Part shown: positions 45,854 to 55,109 of the stretch, one piece after another | How positions within the stretch are numbered: the first letter of the stretch is position 1 | Layout of the letters: each line of letters opens with the position of its first letter | From: Paraburkholderia acidisoli | GTDB lineage: Bacteria; Pseudomonadota; Gammaproteobacteria; Burkholderiales; Burkholderiaceae | DNA length: 64,000 bases | Assembly (NCBI RefSeq): GCF_009789675.1 | Contig: NZ_CP046913.1 | Span: 1,240,001 to 1,304,000 of the forward strand | Direction of reading: 5' to 3' | Position numbers and translations under genes: made by a program | Notes under the pieces: model-generated | The model's database searches: none | The model's input: the letters and a program-made list of their open reading frames with translations, nothing else | What the model was told of the DNA's origin: nothing

Positions 45854-45880
45854 AAAAGGCGGCCTGTGCCGCCTTTTTGA
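45854..45880 (+). terminator. Rho-independent terminator between iscA and hscB
   Basis: A 10-bp stem (AAAAGGCGGC / GCCGCCTTTT) with a CTGT loop and T-run, 18 bases after iscA. It should make expression of hscB-hscA-fdx-iscX lower than that of iscRSUA. Confidence 0.75.
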
Positions 45881-45935
45881 TTTTGATGGCCCCGCAAGAC
45901 GGGCTAACGGAAGTCCCCGAGACCCCATTCATTCC

Positions 45936-46493
45936 ATGAGCACGCCTTCCACGCCCGCCGCGCCGTCCGGTTCGCTGTCCGACAGCCATTTCGTGCTGTT
46001 CGGCCTGCCCGAGCAGTTCGAGGTCGACGCCAATGCGCTCGATCACGCGTATCGCACCGTGCAGGCGCAGGTGCACCCGGACCGCTTCGCGGCGGCTGGC
46101 GACGCGCAAAAGCGCATCGCGATGCAATGGGCGACGCGCACGAACGAGGCGTATCAGACGCTGCGCGATCCGCTCAAGCGCGCGAAGTATCTGCTGCATC
46201 TGCGCGGCATCGACGTCGGCGCCGAAAACAATACGGCGATGGAACCGGCGTTCCTCATGCAGCAGATGGAGTGGCGCGAGTCGATCGAAGATGCCGTGGG
46301 CGCGAAGAACGTCGATGCGCTCGACGCGCTGGCGAACGAGTTGCGCGACGACGAGCGCGTGCGCTTCACGAAGCTCGCGGCGCTGCTCGGCAGCGGCTCG
46401 AACCAGCCCGCGGCGGAAGCCGTGCGCCAGCTCATGTTCATCGAGCGCGTGGCGAGCGACATCGACACGCAGATCGAGCGCCTCGAAGGCTGA
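45936..46493 (+). CDS. hscB: Fe-S assembly co-chaperone HscB
   Basis: A 185-residue J-domain protein. The J domain (about 15-90) carries the HPD motif ([11 protein letters not shown]) and the C-terminal domain forms the IscU-binding helical bundle ([15 protein letters not shown]). It delivers IscU to HscA and stimulates its ATPase. The N-terminal ~14 residues are Pro/Ser/Ala-rich. hscA follows 87 bases downstream. Confidence 0.93.
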   Translation: MSTPSTPAAPSGSLSDSHFVLFGLPEQFEVDANALDHAYRTVQAQVHPDRFAAAGDAQKRIAMQWATRTNEAYQTLRDPLKRAKYLLHLRGIDVGAENNTAMEPAFLMQQMEWRESIEDAVGAKNVDALDALANELRDDERVRFTKLAALLGSGSNQPAAEAVRQLMFIERVASDIDTQIERLEG

Positions 46494-46580
46494 TACGCAA
46501 GGCGGGTTCACGCCTGGAATGGATCCGTCGATACCGTGGTTACGGGCGCAACGCCCACAGTTAACAAGCAGATCAGACAG

Positions 46581-48452
46581 ATGGCCTTACTGCAAATTTC
46601 CGAACCCGGCATGGCGCCGGCGCCGCATCAGCGGCGACTCGCGGTCGGCATCGACCTCGGCACCACGAATTCGCTGGTCGCCGCGGTGCGCAACGGCGTG
46701 CCCGACGTGCTGCCCGACGAAAACGGCGACGTGCTGCTGCCCTCGGTCGTGCGCTATCTCGCGAACGGCGGCCGGCGCATCGGCCGCGCGGCGAAGGCGG
46801 AAGCGGCCACCGACCCGCGTAACACGATCGTCTCGGTCAAGCGCTTCATGGGTCGCGGCAAGGCGGAAGTGGAAGGGGCGGCCAACGCGCCCTACGTTTT
46901 CGTCGATGCGCCGGGCATGGTGCAGATCCAGACGATCGACGGCGTGAAAAGCCCGGTCGAAGTCTCGGCCGAAATTCTCGCCACGCTGCGTTACCGCGCG
47001 GAAGACACGCTCGGCGACGATCTCGTCGGTGCGGTCATCACGGTGCCGGCTTATTTCGACGAAGCGCAGCGCCAGGCGACCAAGGACGCCGCGCGCCTTG
47101 CCGGTCTCAACGTGCTGCGTCTGTTGAACGAGCCCACGGCGGCCGCGATCGCCTACGGCCTCGACAACGGCGCCGAAGGCCTCTACGCGGTCTACGACCT
47201 CGGCGGCGGCACGTTCGACCTGTCGATTCTGAAGCTCACGAAGGGCGTGTTCGAAGTGCTCGCGGCGGGCGGCGACTCGGCGCTCGGCGGCGACGACTTC
47301 GACCACGCGGTGTTCGACTACGTGCTCGAGCAGGCGAACCTCGCGCGCGCGGCGCTCGCGCCCGAAGACGTGCGCCTGTTGCTCGATCACGCCCGCGACG
47401 CGAAGGAAGCGCTTTCCTCGGCGCCGCAAGCGCGTATCGAGGTGACGCTCTCGAACGGCGCGCCGATCGCGCTCACGCTCGACGAATCGCGTTTCGAGGC
47501 GCTCACGCAAGCGCTCGTGCAGCGCACGCTCACGCCCACGAAAAAGGCGCTGCGCGACGCGAAGGTCACCGCGAAGGAAGTGAAGGGCGTGGTGCTGGTG
47601 GGCGGCGCGACGCGCATGCCCGTGGTGCGCCGCGCGGTGGAACAGTTCTTCGGCCAGGCGCCGCTCACGAATCTGGACCCCGACCAGGTGGTCGCGCTCG
47701 GCGCGGCGATCCAGGCCGATCTGCTGGCGGGCAACCGCGGCGGCGAAGACGACTGGCTGCTGCTCGACGTGATCCCGCTGTCGCTTGGCGTGGAAACCAT
47801 GGGCGGCCTCGTCGAGAAGATCATCCCGCGCAATTCGACCATTCCCGTGGCGCGTGCGCAGGACTTCACGACCTTCAAGGACGGCCAGACGGCCATGGCG
47901 ATCCACGTGGTGCAGGGCGAGCGCGAACTCGTCGCCGACTGCCGCTCGCTGGCGCGTTTCGAGCTGCGCGGCATTCCGCCGATGGCCGCGGGCGCGGCGC
48001 GTATCCGCGTGACGTATCAGGTCGACGCCGACGGGCTGCTGTCCGTCTTCGCGCGCGAGCAGTTGTCGGGCGTGGAAGCCTCCGTGGTCGTGAAGCCGTC
48101 GTATGGTCTTGCCGACGACGACGTCGCGCGCATGCTCGAAGACAGCTTCAAGACCGCCGAAGTCGACATGCGCGCGCGCGCGTTGCGCGAGGCGCAGGTG
48201 GAAGCGCAGCGCCTGATCGAAGCGACTCAGGCCGCGTTCGCCGCCGACGGCGAACTGCTCGACGACACCGAACGCGCGCAACTCGAAACGCTGCTTGCCG
48301 AACTGGCGAAGGTCGCGCAAAGCGAAGACACGGAAGCGATCGAAGCCGCGACCAAGACCCTTTCCGAAGGCACCGACGAGTTCGCCGCGCGCCGCATGGA
48401 CAAGGGCATCAAGCGCGCGCTCGCGGGCAAGAAGCTCGACGAAATCGGCTGA
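46581..48452 (+). CDS. hscA: Fe-S assembly Hsp70-type chaperone HscA
   Basis: A 623-residue DnaK-family ATPase specialised for Fe-S proteins. ATPase motifs are [12 protein letters not shown] near residue 20, the phosphate-2 segment [13 protein letters not shown] and the adenosine segment [11 protein letters not shown]; the substrate domain begins near residue 390. It drives cluster transfer from IscU by binding its LPPVK motif. I chose the ATG at 46581, as the upstream frame extension has no family match. Confidence 0.95.
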   Translation: MALLQISEPGMAPAPHQRRLAVGIDLGTTNSLVAAVRNGVPDVLPDENGDVLLPSVVRYLANGGRRIGRAAKAEAATDPRNTIVSVKRFMGRGKAEVEGAANAPYVFVDAPGMVQIQTIDGVKSPVEVSAEILATLRYRAEDTLGDDLVGAVITVPAYFDEAQRQATKDAARLAGLNVLRLLNEPTAAAIAYGLDNGAEGLYAVYDLGGGTFDLSILKLTKGVFEVLAAGGDSALGGDDFDHAVFDYVLEQANLARAALAPEDVRLLLDHARDAKEALSSAPQARIEVTLSNGAPIALTLDESRFEALTQALVQRTLTPTKKALRDAKVTAKEVKGVVLVGGATRMPVVRRAVEQFFGQAPLTNLDPDQVVALGAAIQADLLAGNRGGEDDWLLLDVIPLSLGVETMGGLVEKIIPRNSTIPVARAQDFTTFKDGQTAMAIHVVQGERELVADCRSLARFELRGIPPMAAGAARIRVTYQVDADGLLSVFAREQLSGVEASVVVKPSYGLADDDVARMLEDSFKTAEVDMRARALREAQVEAQRLIEATQAAFAADGELLDDTERAQLETLLAELAKVAQSEDTEAIEAATKTLSEGTDEFAARRMDKGIKRALAGKKLDEIG

Positions 48453-48657
48453 TGCCGGTTGCGTGCGCGCTCGAGCAGTAGCAGAGCGCGATACCACGCG
48501 CCACCGGATGACGCGTCGCGAGCGTGGCTGGAGCCGGCAAGCACGTGCGTGCTTTCCCGATGCAGCAAAGCGCGCGACGCCAGTAGAATGGAGCGCATGC
48601 CGCCGCCACCGGCGGGGCATGCGCCCGGTATGAAAGTTATTGGATACGGAAATCACA

Positions 48658-48999
48658 ATGCCTCAAATCGTGGTGCTGCCCCATGTCGAACTGTGCCCCG
48701 AAGGCGCGGTCATCGACGCCAAGCCGGGTGAGAGCGTGTGCGATGCGCTGCTGGAACACGGCATCGAAATCGAGCACGCTTGCGAAAAGTCGTGCGCCTG
48801 CACGACCTGTCACGTGATCGTGCGCGAGGGCTTCAATGCGCTCACGCCTTCGGAAGAAGACGAAGACGATCTGCTGGACAAGGCGTGGGGCCTCGAGCCC
48901 ACGTCGCGGCTGTCGTGCCAGGCCCTCGTGCCCGAGAACGACGATCTGGTGGTCGAGATTCCGCGTTACTCGATCAACCACGCGAAGGAAAACCACTGA
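48658..48999 (+). CDS. fdx: ISC-system [2Fe-2S] ferredoxin
   Basis: A 113-residue adrenodoxin-type ferredoxin. Cluster ligands are Cys42, Cys48, Cys51 and Cys87 in EHACEKSCACTTC and SRLSCQAL, the same positions as E. coli Fdx. It supplies electrons for cluster assembly on IscU. The ATG at 48658 is preferred over an in-frame TTG at 48640. iscX follows 23 bases later. Confidence 0.95.
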   Translation: MPQIVVLPHVELCPEGAVIDAKPGESVCDALLEHGIEIEHACEKSCACTTCHVIVREGFNALTPSEEDEDDLLDKAWGLEPTSRLSCQALVPENDDLVVEIPRYSINHAKENH

Positions 49000-49022
49000 G
49001 CCACTGAGAGGAGCGCGCAGCC

Positions 49023-49220
49023 ATGAAATGGACGGATACGCAGGACATCGCGATCGCCTTGACCGACACCCATCCGGAGGTCGATCCGCAATACGTGCGC
49101 TTCACCGATCTGCATCGCTGGATCACGGAACTGGAAGGTTTCGACGACGCGCCCGATCGTTCGAACGAGAAGATCCTCGAAGCGATTCAGGCGGCGTGGA
49201 TCTCCGAAGCGGAGTATTGA
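49023..49220 (+). CDS. iscX: Fe-S assembly protein IscX
   Basis: A 65-residue acidic helical protein with the IscX signature MKWTDTQDIAIALTDTHPEVDP...VRFTDLHRWI...FDD. It binds IscS and modulates cluster assembly in an iron-dependent way. AGAGGAG precedes the ATG. It is the last gene of the operon; a strong terminator follows. Confidence 0.95.
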   Translation: MKWTDTQDIAIALTDTHPEVDPQYVRFTDLHRWITELEGFDDAPDRSNEKILEAIQAAWISEAEY

Positions 49221-49274
49221 TCCCCTGAATTGCCGCTGCGCGCCAACTTCATACGAGTTCGCGCGCCGGACGTG

Positions 49275-49316
49275 AAAAAGGCGATTCGCTTGACTGCGAA
49301 TCGCCTTTTTTCTTTT
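49275..49316. terminator. Terminator at the end of the isc operon (bidirectional)
   Basis: A 15-bp perfect stem (AAAAAGGCGATTCGC / GCGAATCGCCTTTTT) with loop TTGACT. It has runs on both sides and can end both iscX and the convergent glycine-zipper gene. Confidence 0.9.
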
Positions 49317-49351
49317 CACCATGCCGTGGGGCAGGGCTTCGGTCGAATCAA

Positions 49352-50065
49352 TCAGGCCGCTACGAGCGTACCGTTCTCGATCCGCACGTGCTGGCCTTGC
49401 TGGAACGGCGGCGGTTCACGATAGGTGAAATAACGCGTCTTGCCATTCTCCATATGCACGCGCACCGAGTAACTCGTGGTGCTGCGCAGGTGCTTTTCGA
49501 CCGAGTTGCCGGCCAGACCGCCGCCGAGCGCGCCGAGCAGCGTCATAGCGGTGCGGCCGCCGCCGCCGCCGAACTGGTTGCCCACTACGCCGCCGGCCAC
49601 CGCGCCGCCCACCGCGCCGATCCCGGTACCGTGACCTTCATGCTTGACCGCCGAGACCGCGACCACCGTGCCGCACGTGCTGCACGCGGCCTGCTGCGGT
49701 TGCGGTTCCTGCGCGTACTGCTGCTGTTGCGCAGGCGGCTGCTGTTGTTGCTGTTGCTGTTGCTGCTGAGCGTATTGTTGCGCGGCGGCGGCCTGGGCGG
49801 CCGTCGGTTGCGCGGGTGCGTTCTGCGTGTACGGTTGCGCCGAGGCGTTCGGTTGCGTCGAATCGACGACGCCGCCCGGCGTGCTCGCACCGGCCATTGT
49901 CTGGCCGGTTTGCACTTGCGCGGTTTGCTCCGACTGGCTCGAAGCGTGCGGGAAGACGCCGGTGATCGCCGCGGTGGCAGCCAGACTCGCGACGATAACG
50001 GCGCCCGCCGCCGTGGCGATGAGCGGATGAAGACGACGTTTTTGCGTGGTTTCAGGTGTGTTCAT
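49352..50065 (-). CDS. Glycine-zipper 2TM domain-containing membrane protein with poly-Gln tract
   Basis: A 237-residue protein. A hydrophobic segment (about 20-42) serves as signal-anchor. A long Gln/Ala/Pro/Tyr linker with a run of ten Gln (about 105-130) follows. The 'glycine zipper 2TM' domain at about 150-195 (GAVGGAVAGGVVGNQFGGGGGRTAMTLLGALGGGLAGN) is of the kind found in outer-membrane SlyB/Pal-like proteins, and a small C-terminal beta domain follows (SYSVRVHMENGKTRYF...). Function in this family is not well known; envelope integrity is often implied. Two cysteines (ACSTC) sit before the zipper. GGAGC precedes the ATG. Confidence 0.8.
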   Translation of the reverse strand: MNTPETTQKRRLHPLIATAAGAVIVASLAATAAITGVFPHASSQSEQTAQVQTGQTMAGASTPGGVVDSTQPNASAQPYTQNAPAQPTAAQAAAAQQYAQQQQQQQQQQPPAQQQQYAQEPQPQQAACSTCGTVVAVSAVKHEGHGTGIGAVGGAVAGGVVGNQFGGGGGRTAMTLLGALGGGLAGNSVEKHLRSTTSYSVRVHMENGKTRYFTYREPPPFQQGQHVRIENGTLVAA

Positions 50066-50331
50066 AACAAGCTCCGTCTTTTGCAGAGTTGGCACTTGGG
50101 TGGGATCGAGTGTGAGCCAATCCGGATTCCCCGGCGTTTCAAGATGTAACCTTGCGCCGGCCACCGTCGCCGCGAAAAAGAGCTTGATCGTTGCGCAGCA
50201 TTGCACGGCGCGGTTTTCCACGCTGTCGCAATCCGCGTACCCGTTTGGCGCGCGTCGCACACCGGCAGCTTTTACCGAACGTTACAAATTCGCTAACTTT
50301 CTGTGCACGCAAAGCGGATCGCCCAGACGCA

Positions 50332-50370
50332 AAAAAGGCGCATGGGCCGGGGCCGCATGCGCCTTTTTCA
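50332..50370. terminator. Terminator after lysS
   Basis: A 13-bp perfect stem (AAAAAGGCGCATG / CATGCGCCTTTTT) with an 11-base GGCC-rich loop, 33 bases past the lysS stop. Runs on both sides allow use in either direction. Confidence 0.85.
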
Positions 50371-50402
50371 TCGCGCGAACGATCTCGCGCAGGGCGTGAA
50401 GC

Positions 50403-51938
50403 TTAGTCTTCGCGACGCAGATGCGGGAAGAGAATCACGTCGCGGATGCTTGCGCTGTCGGTGAGCAGCATGATCAGACGGTCGATGCCGATACCGCAGC
50501 CGCCCGTCGGGGGCATGCCGTATTCGAGCGCGCGAATATAGTCGGCGTCGTAGAACATCGCTTCTTCGTCGCCGGCGTCTTTTTGCTCGACCTGCTTCTT
50601 GAAGCGCGCGGCCTGATCTTCCGGATCGTTCAACTCCGAGAAGCCGTTGGCGATCTCGCGGCCCGTGATGAACAGCTCGAAGCGCTCGGTAATACCGGGC
50701 GCCGTGTCCGACGCGCGCGCGAGCGGCGAGACTTCGACCGGGTAATCGATGATGTAGGTCGGCTCCCACAGTTGCGACTCGGCGGTTTCCTCGAAGAGGG
50801 CGAGTTGCAGCGAGCCCACGCCCGCGTTGAGGAACTGCGGCTGGTTCGCGTCCACGCCGAACTTCTTCAGCTCGGTGCGCAGGAACGCGGCATCGGCGAG
50901 TTGCTCGGTCGTGTACTGCGGCGCGTACTTCTGGATGGCCTGGACGATCGTCAGGCGATGGAACGGCTTCGACAGATCGAGTTCGCGGCCCTGATACGTG
51001 AGCACGGCGCTGCCGCTCGCGTCGATGGCGGCCTGGCGGATCAGTTGCTCGGTGAAGTCCATGAGCCAGGCGTAATCGGTGTACGCGGCGTAGAACTCCA
51101 TCATCGTGAATTCCGGATTGTGACGCGGCGACACGCCTTCGTTACGGAAATTCCGGTTGATTTCGAACACGCGCTCGAAGCCGCCGACGATCAGGCGCTT
51201 GAGATACAGCTCGGGCGCGATGCGCATGTACATCTGCATGTCGAGCGCGTTGTGATGCGTGACGAACGGCTTGGCCGCCGCGCCGCCCGGAATGGGGTGC
51301 AGCATCGGCGTTTCGACTTCCATGAAGTTCGCGTCCGACATGAAGCGGCGCACGGAGGAGATCGCGGCCGTGCGCGCCTGGAAGGTCTTGCGCGCTTCGG
51401 GCGTGACGATCAGGTCGACGTAGCGCTGGCGATAACGCGTTTCCTGGTCGGCGAGACCGTGGAACTTGTCCGGCAGCGGGCGCAGCGCCTTCGAGAGCAG
51501 GCGCAGTTCGGTCACGCGCACCGACAGTTCGCCCTTGTTGGTGCGAAACAGCACGCCCTTCGCGGCGACGATGTCGCCCAGGTCCCACTTCTTGAACGCG
51601 TCGTAGGTCGTCTCGCCCGCGTCGGCGGGCGTGATGAAGAACTGGATCTGGCCCGAGCCGTCGCGCACCGTGGCGAAGCTCGCCTTGCCCATCACGCGCT
51701 TGAGCATCATGCGGCCGGCAATGGCGACTTCGAGCGGCTTCGCTTCGAGCGCGTCCTTGTCGGTCTCGGCGTAGTCGCGTTGCAGGTCGGCGGCGTGGTG
51801 CGTCGGGCGGAAGTCGTTCGGATACGCGACGCCTGCCTCGCGCAGCGCGCGCAGCTTTTCGCGGCGCTCGGCGATGATCTGGTTGTCGTCGATCTCGGGC
51901 GCGGTGCTGGGCGCGTTCGGCTGGGTCGATTCGGTCAT
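50403..51938 (-). CDS. lysS: Lysyl-tRNA synthetase, class II
   Basis: A 511-residue class II enzyme that charges tRNA-Lys. An N-terminal OB-fold anticodon-binding domain (about 60-175) is followed by the catalytic core: motif 2 [19 protein letters not shown] and motif 3 [27 protein letters not shown]. The ATG at 51938 gives a ~35-residue Thr/Pro-rich N-terminal arm common in this lineage. It is the last of the minus-strand series rpfE-recJ-prfB-lysS; prfB lies 193 bases upstream. Confidence 0.96.
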   Translation of the reverse strand: MTESTQPNAPSTAPEIDDNQIIAERREKLRALREAGVAYPNDFRPTHHAADLQRDYAETDKDALEAKPLEVAIAGRMMLKRVMGKASFATVRDGSGQIQFFITPADAGETTYDAFKKWDLGDIVAAKGVLFRTNKGELSVRVTELRLLSKALRPLPDKFHGLADQETRYRQRYVDLIVTPEARKTFQARTAAISSVRRFMSDANFMEVETPMLHPIPGGAAAKPFVTHHNALDMQMYMRIAPELYLKRLIVGGFERVFEINRNFRNEGVSPRHNPEFTMMEFYAAYTDYAWLMDFTEQLIRQAAIDASGSAVLTYQGRELDLSKPFHRLTIVQAIQKYAPQYTTEQLADAAFLRTELKKFGVDANQPQFLNAGVGSLQLALFEETAESQLWEPTYIIDYPVEVSPLARASDTAPGITERFELFITGREIANGFSELNDPEDQAARFKKQVEQKDAGDEEAMFYDADYIRALEYGMPPTGGCGIGIDRLIMLLTDSASIRDVILFPHLRRED

Positions 51939-52131
51939 GATGGCTCGGTGTTCTTGTTTCGCGGGTTGGATCGCGGCCGGCGGCTTCCTGGCGGGTGGAG
52001 CAGAGCCAGACGAAGCGAGGCGGGCGCGGCGCGCGGTGCGCGCGGAATGCGGACTTCGGTTGCCGCGCGGTCTCGCCGCAATGGGCCGGGACACGCGCGG
52101 AAGCGGGCGGCGCGCGGCCGCCCGGGTGGCG

Positions 52132-53236
52132 TTACACGCCTTGCTTCAGACTCGCGCTGATGAACGCGTCGAGATCGCCGTCGAGCACGGCCTTCGTGTT
52201 GCTGATTTCGACGTTGGTGCGCAAGTCCTTGATGCGGCTGTTGTCGAGCACGTAGGAGCGGATCTGGTGACCCCAGCCCACGTCCGACTTGCCCGCTTCG
52301 AGCTTGTCCTGTTCCGACTGGCGCTTGCGCATTTCGGCTTCGTACAGGCGCGACTTCAGCATGGCCATGGCTTCGGCGCGGTTGCGGTGCTGCGAGCGGT
52401 CGTTCTGGCACTGCACGACGATGCCCGACGGCACGTGCGTGATACGCACGGCGGAGTCGGTCTTGTTGATGTGCTGACCGCCCGCGCCCGAAGCGCGGTA
52501 CGTGTCGATACGCAGATCGGCGGGGTTGACCTCGATCTCGAACGAGTCGTCGATTTCCGGATACACGAACACCGACGAGAACGACGTGTGGCGGCCACCC
52601 GACGAGTCGAACGGCGACTTGCGCACGAGGCGGTGAATGCCGGTTTCCGTGCGCAGGAAGCCGTAGGCGTATTCGCCTTCGACCTTGATGGTCGCGCTCT
52701 TGATGCCGGCCACGTCGCCTTCGGACTCTTCGAGCACTTCGGTCTTGAAGCCCTTGCGCTCGCAGTAGCGCACGTACTGGCGCAGCAGCATCGACGCCCA
52801 GTCGCAGGCCTCGGTGCCGCCCGCGCCCGCCTGGATGTCGATGAACGCGTTGTTCGGGTCGGCCGGATTCGCGAACATGCGGCGGAATTCGACGTCGGCG
52901 ACGCGCTTCTCGATCTCCTGGGCGTCGGCTTCGATGGAGACGAGCGTGTCTTCGTCGCCTTCCTCGCGCGCCATCTCGAAGAGATCCAGGGTGTCGCGCG
53001 TGTCGTTCTCGATGCCGTCGAGCACGTGCACGACGCCTTCGAGCAGCTTCTTTTCCTTGCCGAGACCCTGGGCGTGTTTGGAGTCGTTCCAGACGTTAGG
53101 GTCTTCGAGTTCGCTGTTGACTTCGACGAGCCGTCGGGCTTTTACGTCGTAGTCAAAGATACCCCCGTAGCTCGCCCGCGCGTGAGCGCAGGTCCGCCAA
53201 AAGGGCTTCGATCGCGTTGAGACGTTCCGCTTCCAT
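52132..53236 (-). CDS. prfB: Peptide chain release factor 2, with programmed +1 frameshift
   Basis: RF2 recognises UGA and UAA stop codons. The gene is read as two segments on the minus strand: 53236-53156 (27 codons, ending RGYL) and then, after skipping one base of an in-frame TGA, 53154-52132. The joined product is 367 residues, the normal length. The codon-recognition motif SPF (KSPFDSSG) and the hydrolysis motif GGQ ([12 protein letters not shown]) are present. Reading only the downstream open frame would give a false N-terminus. The frameshift site has the canonical sequence and should provide autoregulation by RF2 level. Confidence 0.95.
53152..53165 (-). promoter_or_regulatory. RF2 programmed +1 frameshift site
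   Basis: On the minus strand the sequence reads AGGGGGTATCTTTGAC: an internal Shine-Dalgarno-like AGGGGG, the slippery CTT and an in-frame TGA followed by C. It is identical to the E. coli prfB site. When RF2 is scarce the ribosome shifts +1 at CTT and continues. Confidence 0.95.
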
Positions 53237-53366
53237 TTGTGTCGTGATCCGGCGTGTAAAACACGCAATTATAGCCGATCGGCCCCGCCTGAAGGGTGCG
53301 ACGGCCGTCCTGACGCCGCGCCGCGCCGGATCGCGCGCCGCGTGTGCCGGCGCACGACGCGCGCGC

Positions 53367-55073
53367 TCAGAGCGCCGCGTGCTCCACGACGAGCTGCACG
53401 CGCGACACGCCGTTCCACGTGTCGCGCACGAGGCGGTACGCGATGGTGGTGTGCTGCGGCAGCGACTCGGTGTGATTGAACCAGATCGCGTTGAAGCGCT
53501 GGCGGCCGCGCAGCAGTTGGAGTTTCAGGTGTTTGTCCTTGACGAGCGCCTGCGAGGCCACCTCGAATTCGCCCGCGAACACCGGCGCCGGGAAGCCCTG
53601 GCCCCACACGGCCGCGTCGAGCATTTCGACGAAATCGGGCGTGAAATAGGCGTCTTCGAGATCGCCGTCGGTTTCCACGGTGCGGGCGAGCGCTTCTTCG
53701 GTGAGCCACTCGCGGCCCACGCGCTCGAAGGCTTCGGCGAAGCGCGGCACGTCGGCGGCGGCGATCGTCATGCCCGCGGCCATGGCGTGGCCGCCGAACT
53801 TGTGGATGAGACCCGGCTCGCGCTTCGAGATCAGGTCGACGGCGTCGCGCAGATGGAAACCGGGGATCGAGCGGCCCGAGCCTTTCACGAGTTCGCCGTC
53901 GTCGTCGGCGGGCGCGAACGTGAAGGAGGGGCGATGGAAGCGTTCCTTGAGCCGTCCCGCGACGATCCCGATCACGCCCTGATGCCAGCCTTCGTTGAAG
54001 AGCGTGAGCGTGGCCTTGCCTTGCGGGTCGACATCGGCGAGATCGGCCAGCGCCTGCTGCTGCATGCCCGCCTCGATTTCGCGGCGCTCGCGGTTCATGC
54101 CGTCGAGCTGCTGCGCGAGTTCCCACGCGCGGCCCACGTCGTCGGTGGTCAGGCATTCGATCCCGAGCGACATGTCCGAGAGCCGGCCTGCCGCGTTCAG
54201 GCGCGGCCCGAGCGCGAAGCCGAGATCGAATCCCGACGCGCTTTTCGCCTCGCGCGCCGCGGCGCGAAACAGCGCGGCGATACCCGGTTGCATGCGGCCG
54301 TTACGAATGCGCTGCAAGCCTTGCGCGACGAGCACGCGGTTATTGCCGTCGAGCTTCACGACGTCGGCCACGGTGCCGAGCGCGACCAGGTCGAGCAGGC
54401 CGTCCAGGCGCGGTTCGGGCTTGCCGTCGGCGAACGCGCCGCGCTGGCGCAACTCGGCGCGCAGCGCGAGCAGCGTGTAGAACATCACGCCCACGCCCGC
54501 GATGCACTTGCTCGGGAACTCGCAGCCCGGCTGGTTCGGATTGACGATGGCGCGCGCGTCGGGCAGCGTGTCGCCGGGCAGGTGGTGGTCGGTCACGAGC
54601 ACTTCGATGCCGAGTTCGTTGGCGGCTTCGACGCCTTCCACGCTGGCGATGCCGTTATCGACGGTGATCAGCACGTCGGGCGGCCCGCCTTTGCGCTGCG
54701 CGGCGAGCGCGACGATTTCGGGCGTGAGGCCGTAGCCGTACTCGAAGCGGTTGGGCACGAGATAGTCGATCTGCGCGCCGAACATGCGCAGGCCGCGCAC
54801 GGCCACGGCGCAGGCGGTCGCGCCGTCGCAGTCGTAGTCGGCGACCACCAGCATGCGGCAGTCCGCTTCGAGGGCGTCGGCGAGCAGCACGGCGGCGTCT
54901 TCGAGTCCCTTCATGCTCGCGGGCGGGATCAGGCGGGCGAGGCCGGTTTCGATTTCGACCGGTTCGCAGACGCCGCGCGAGGCGTACAGGCGGGCGAGCA
55001 CGGGATGCAGGCCGTGGCGCACGAGCGCTTCGGTGTCGGCGGGGGAGCAGGCGCGGGTGACGATTCGGGTCAT
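53367..55073 (-). CDS. recJ: Single-stranded-DNA-specific exonuclease RecJ
   Basis: A 568-residue 5'-3' exonuclease of the DHH family, used in recombination and mismatch repair. Motifs are VVADYDCDGATA near residue 77, the DNG segment (TVDNGIASVEG) and the DHH motif VTDHHLPGDTLP, with the DHHA1 domain signature (KFGGHAMAAGMT) at about 420. It begins 36 bases after the rpfE-like gene and precedes prfB, all on the minus strand. Confidence 0.95.
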   Translation of the reverse strand: MTRIVTRACSPADTEALVRHGLHPVLARLYASRGVCEPVEIETGLARLIPPASMKGLEDAAVLLADALEADCRMLVVADYDCDGATACAVAVRGLRMFGAQIDYLVPNRFEYGYGLTPEIVALAAQRKGGPPDVLITVDNGIASVEGVEAANELGIEVLVTDHHLPGDTLPDARAIVNPNQPGCEFPSKCIAGVGVMFYTLLALRAELRQRGAFADGKPEPRLDGLLDLVALGTVADVVKLDGNNRVLVAQGLQRIRNGRMQPGIAALFRAAAREAKSASGFDLGFALGPRLNAAGRLSDMSLGIECLTTDDVGRAWELAQQLDGMNRERREIEAGMQQQALADLADVDPQGKATLTLFNEGWHQGVIGIVAGRLKERFHRPSFTFAPADDDGELVKGSGRSIPGFHLRDAVDLISKREPGLIHKFGGHAMAAGMTIAAADVPRFAEAFERVGREWLTEEALARTVETDGDLEDAYFTPDFVEMLDAAVWGQGFPAPVFAGEFEVASQALVKDKHLKLQLLRGRQRFNAIWFNHTESLPQHTTIAYRLVRDTWNGVSRVQLVVEHAAL

Positions 55074-55109
55074 GCTGAACGGCTTAAGAGAGAAGTCATG
55101 CGGATGGGC

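Noticed and set aside
53156..53268. prfB starting at 53268 in the downstream frame
   Set aside because: That start gives a non-RF2 N-terminus. The canonical zero-frame leader peptide from 53236 with the +1 frameshift site is present.
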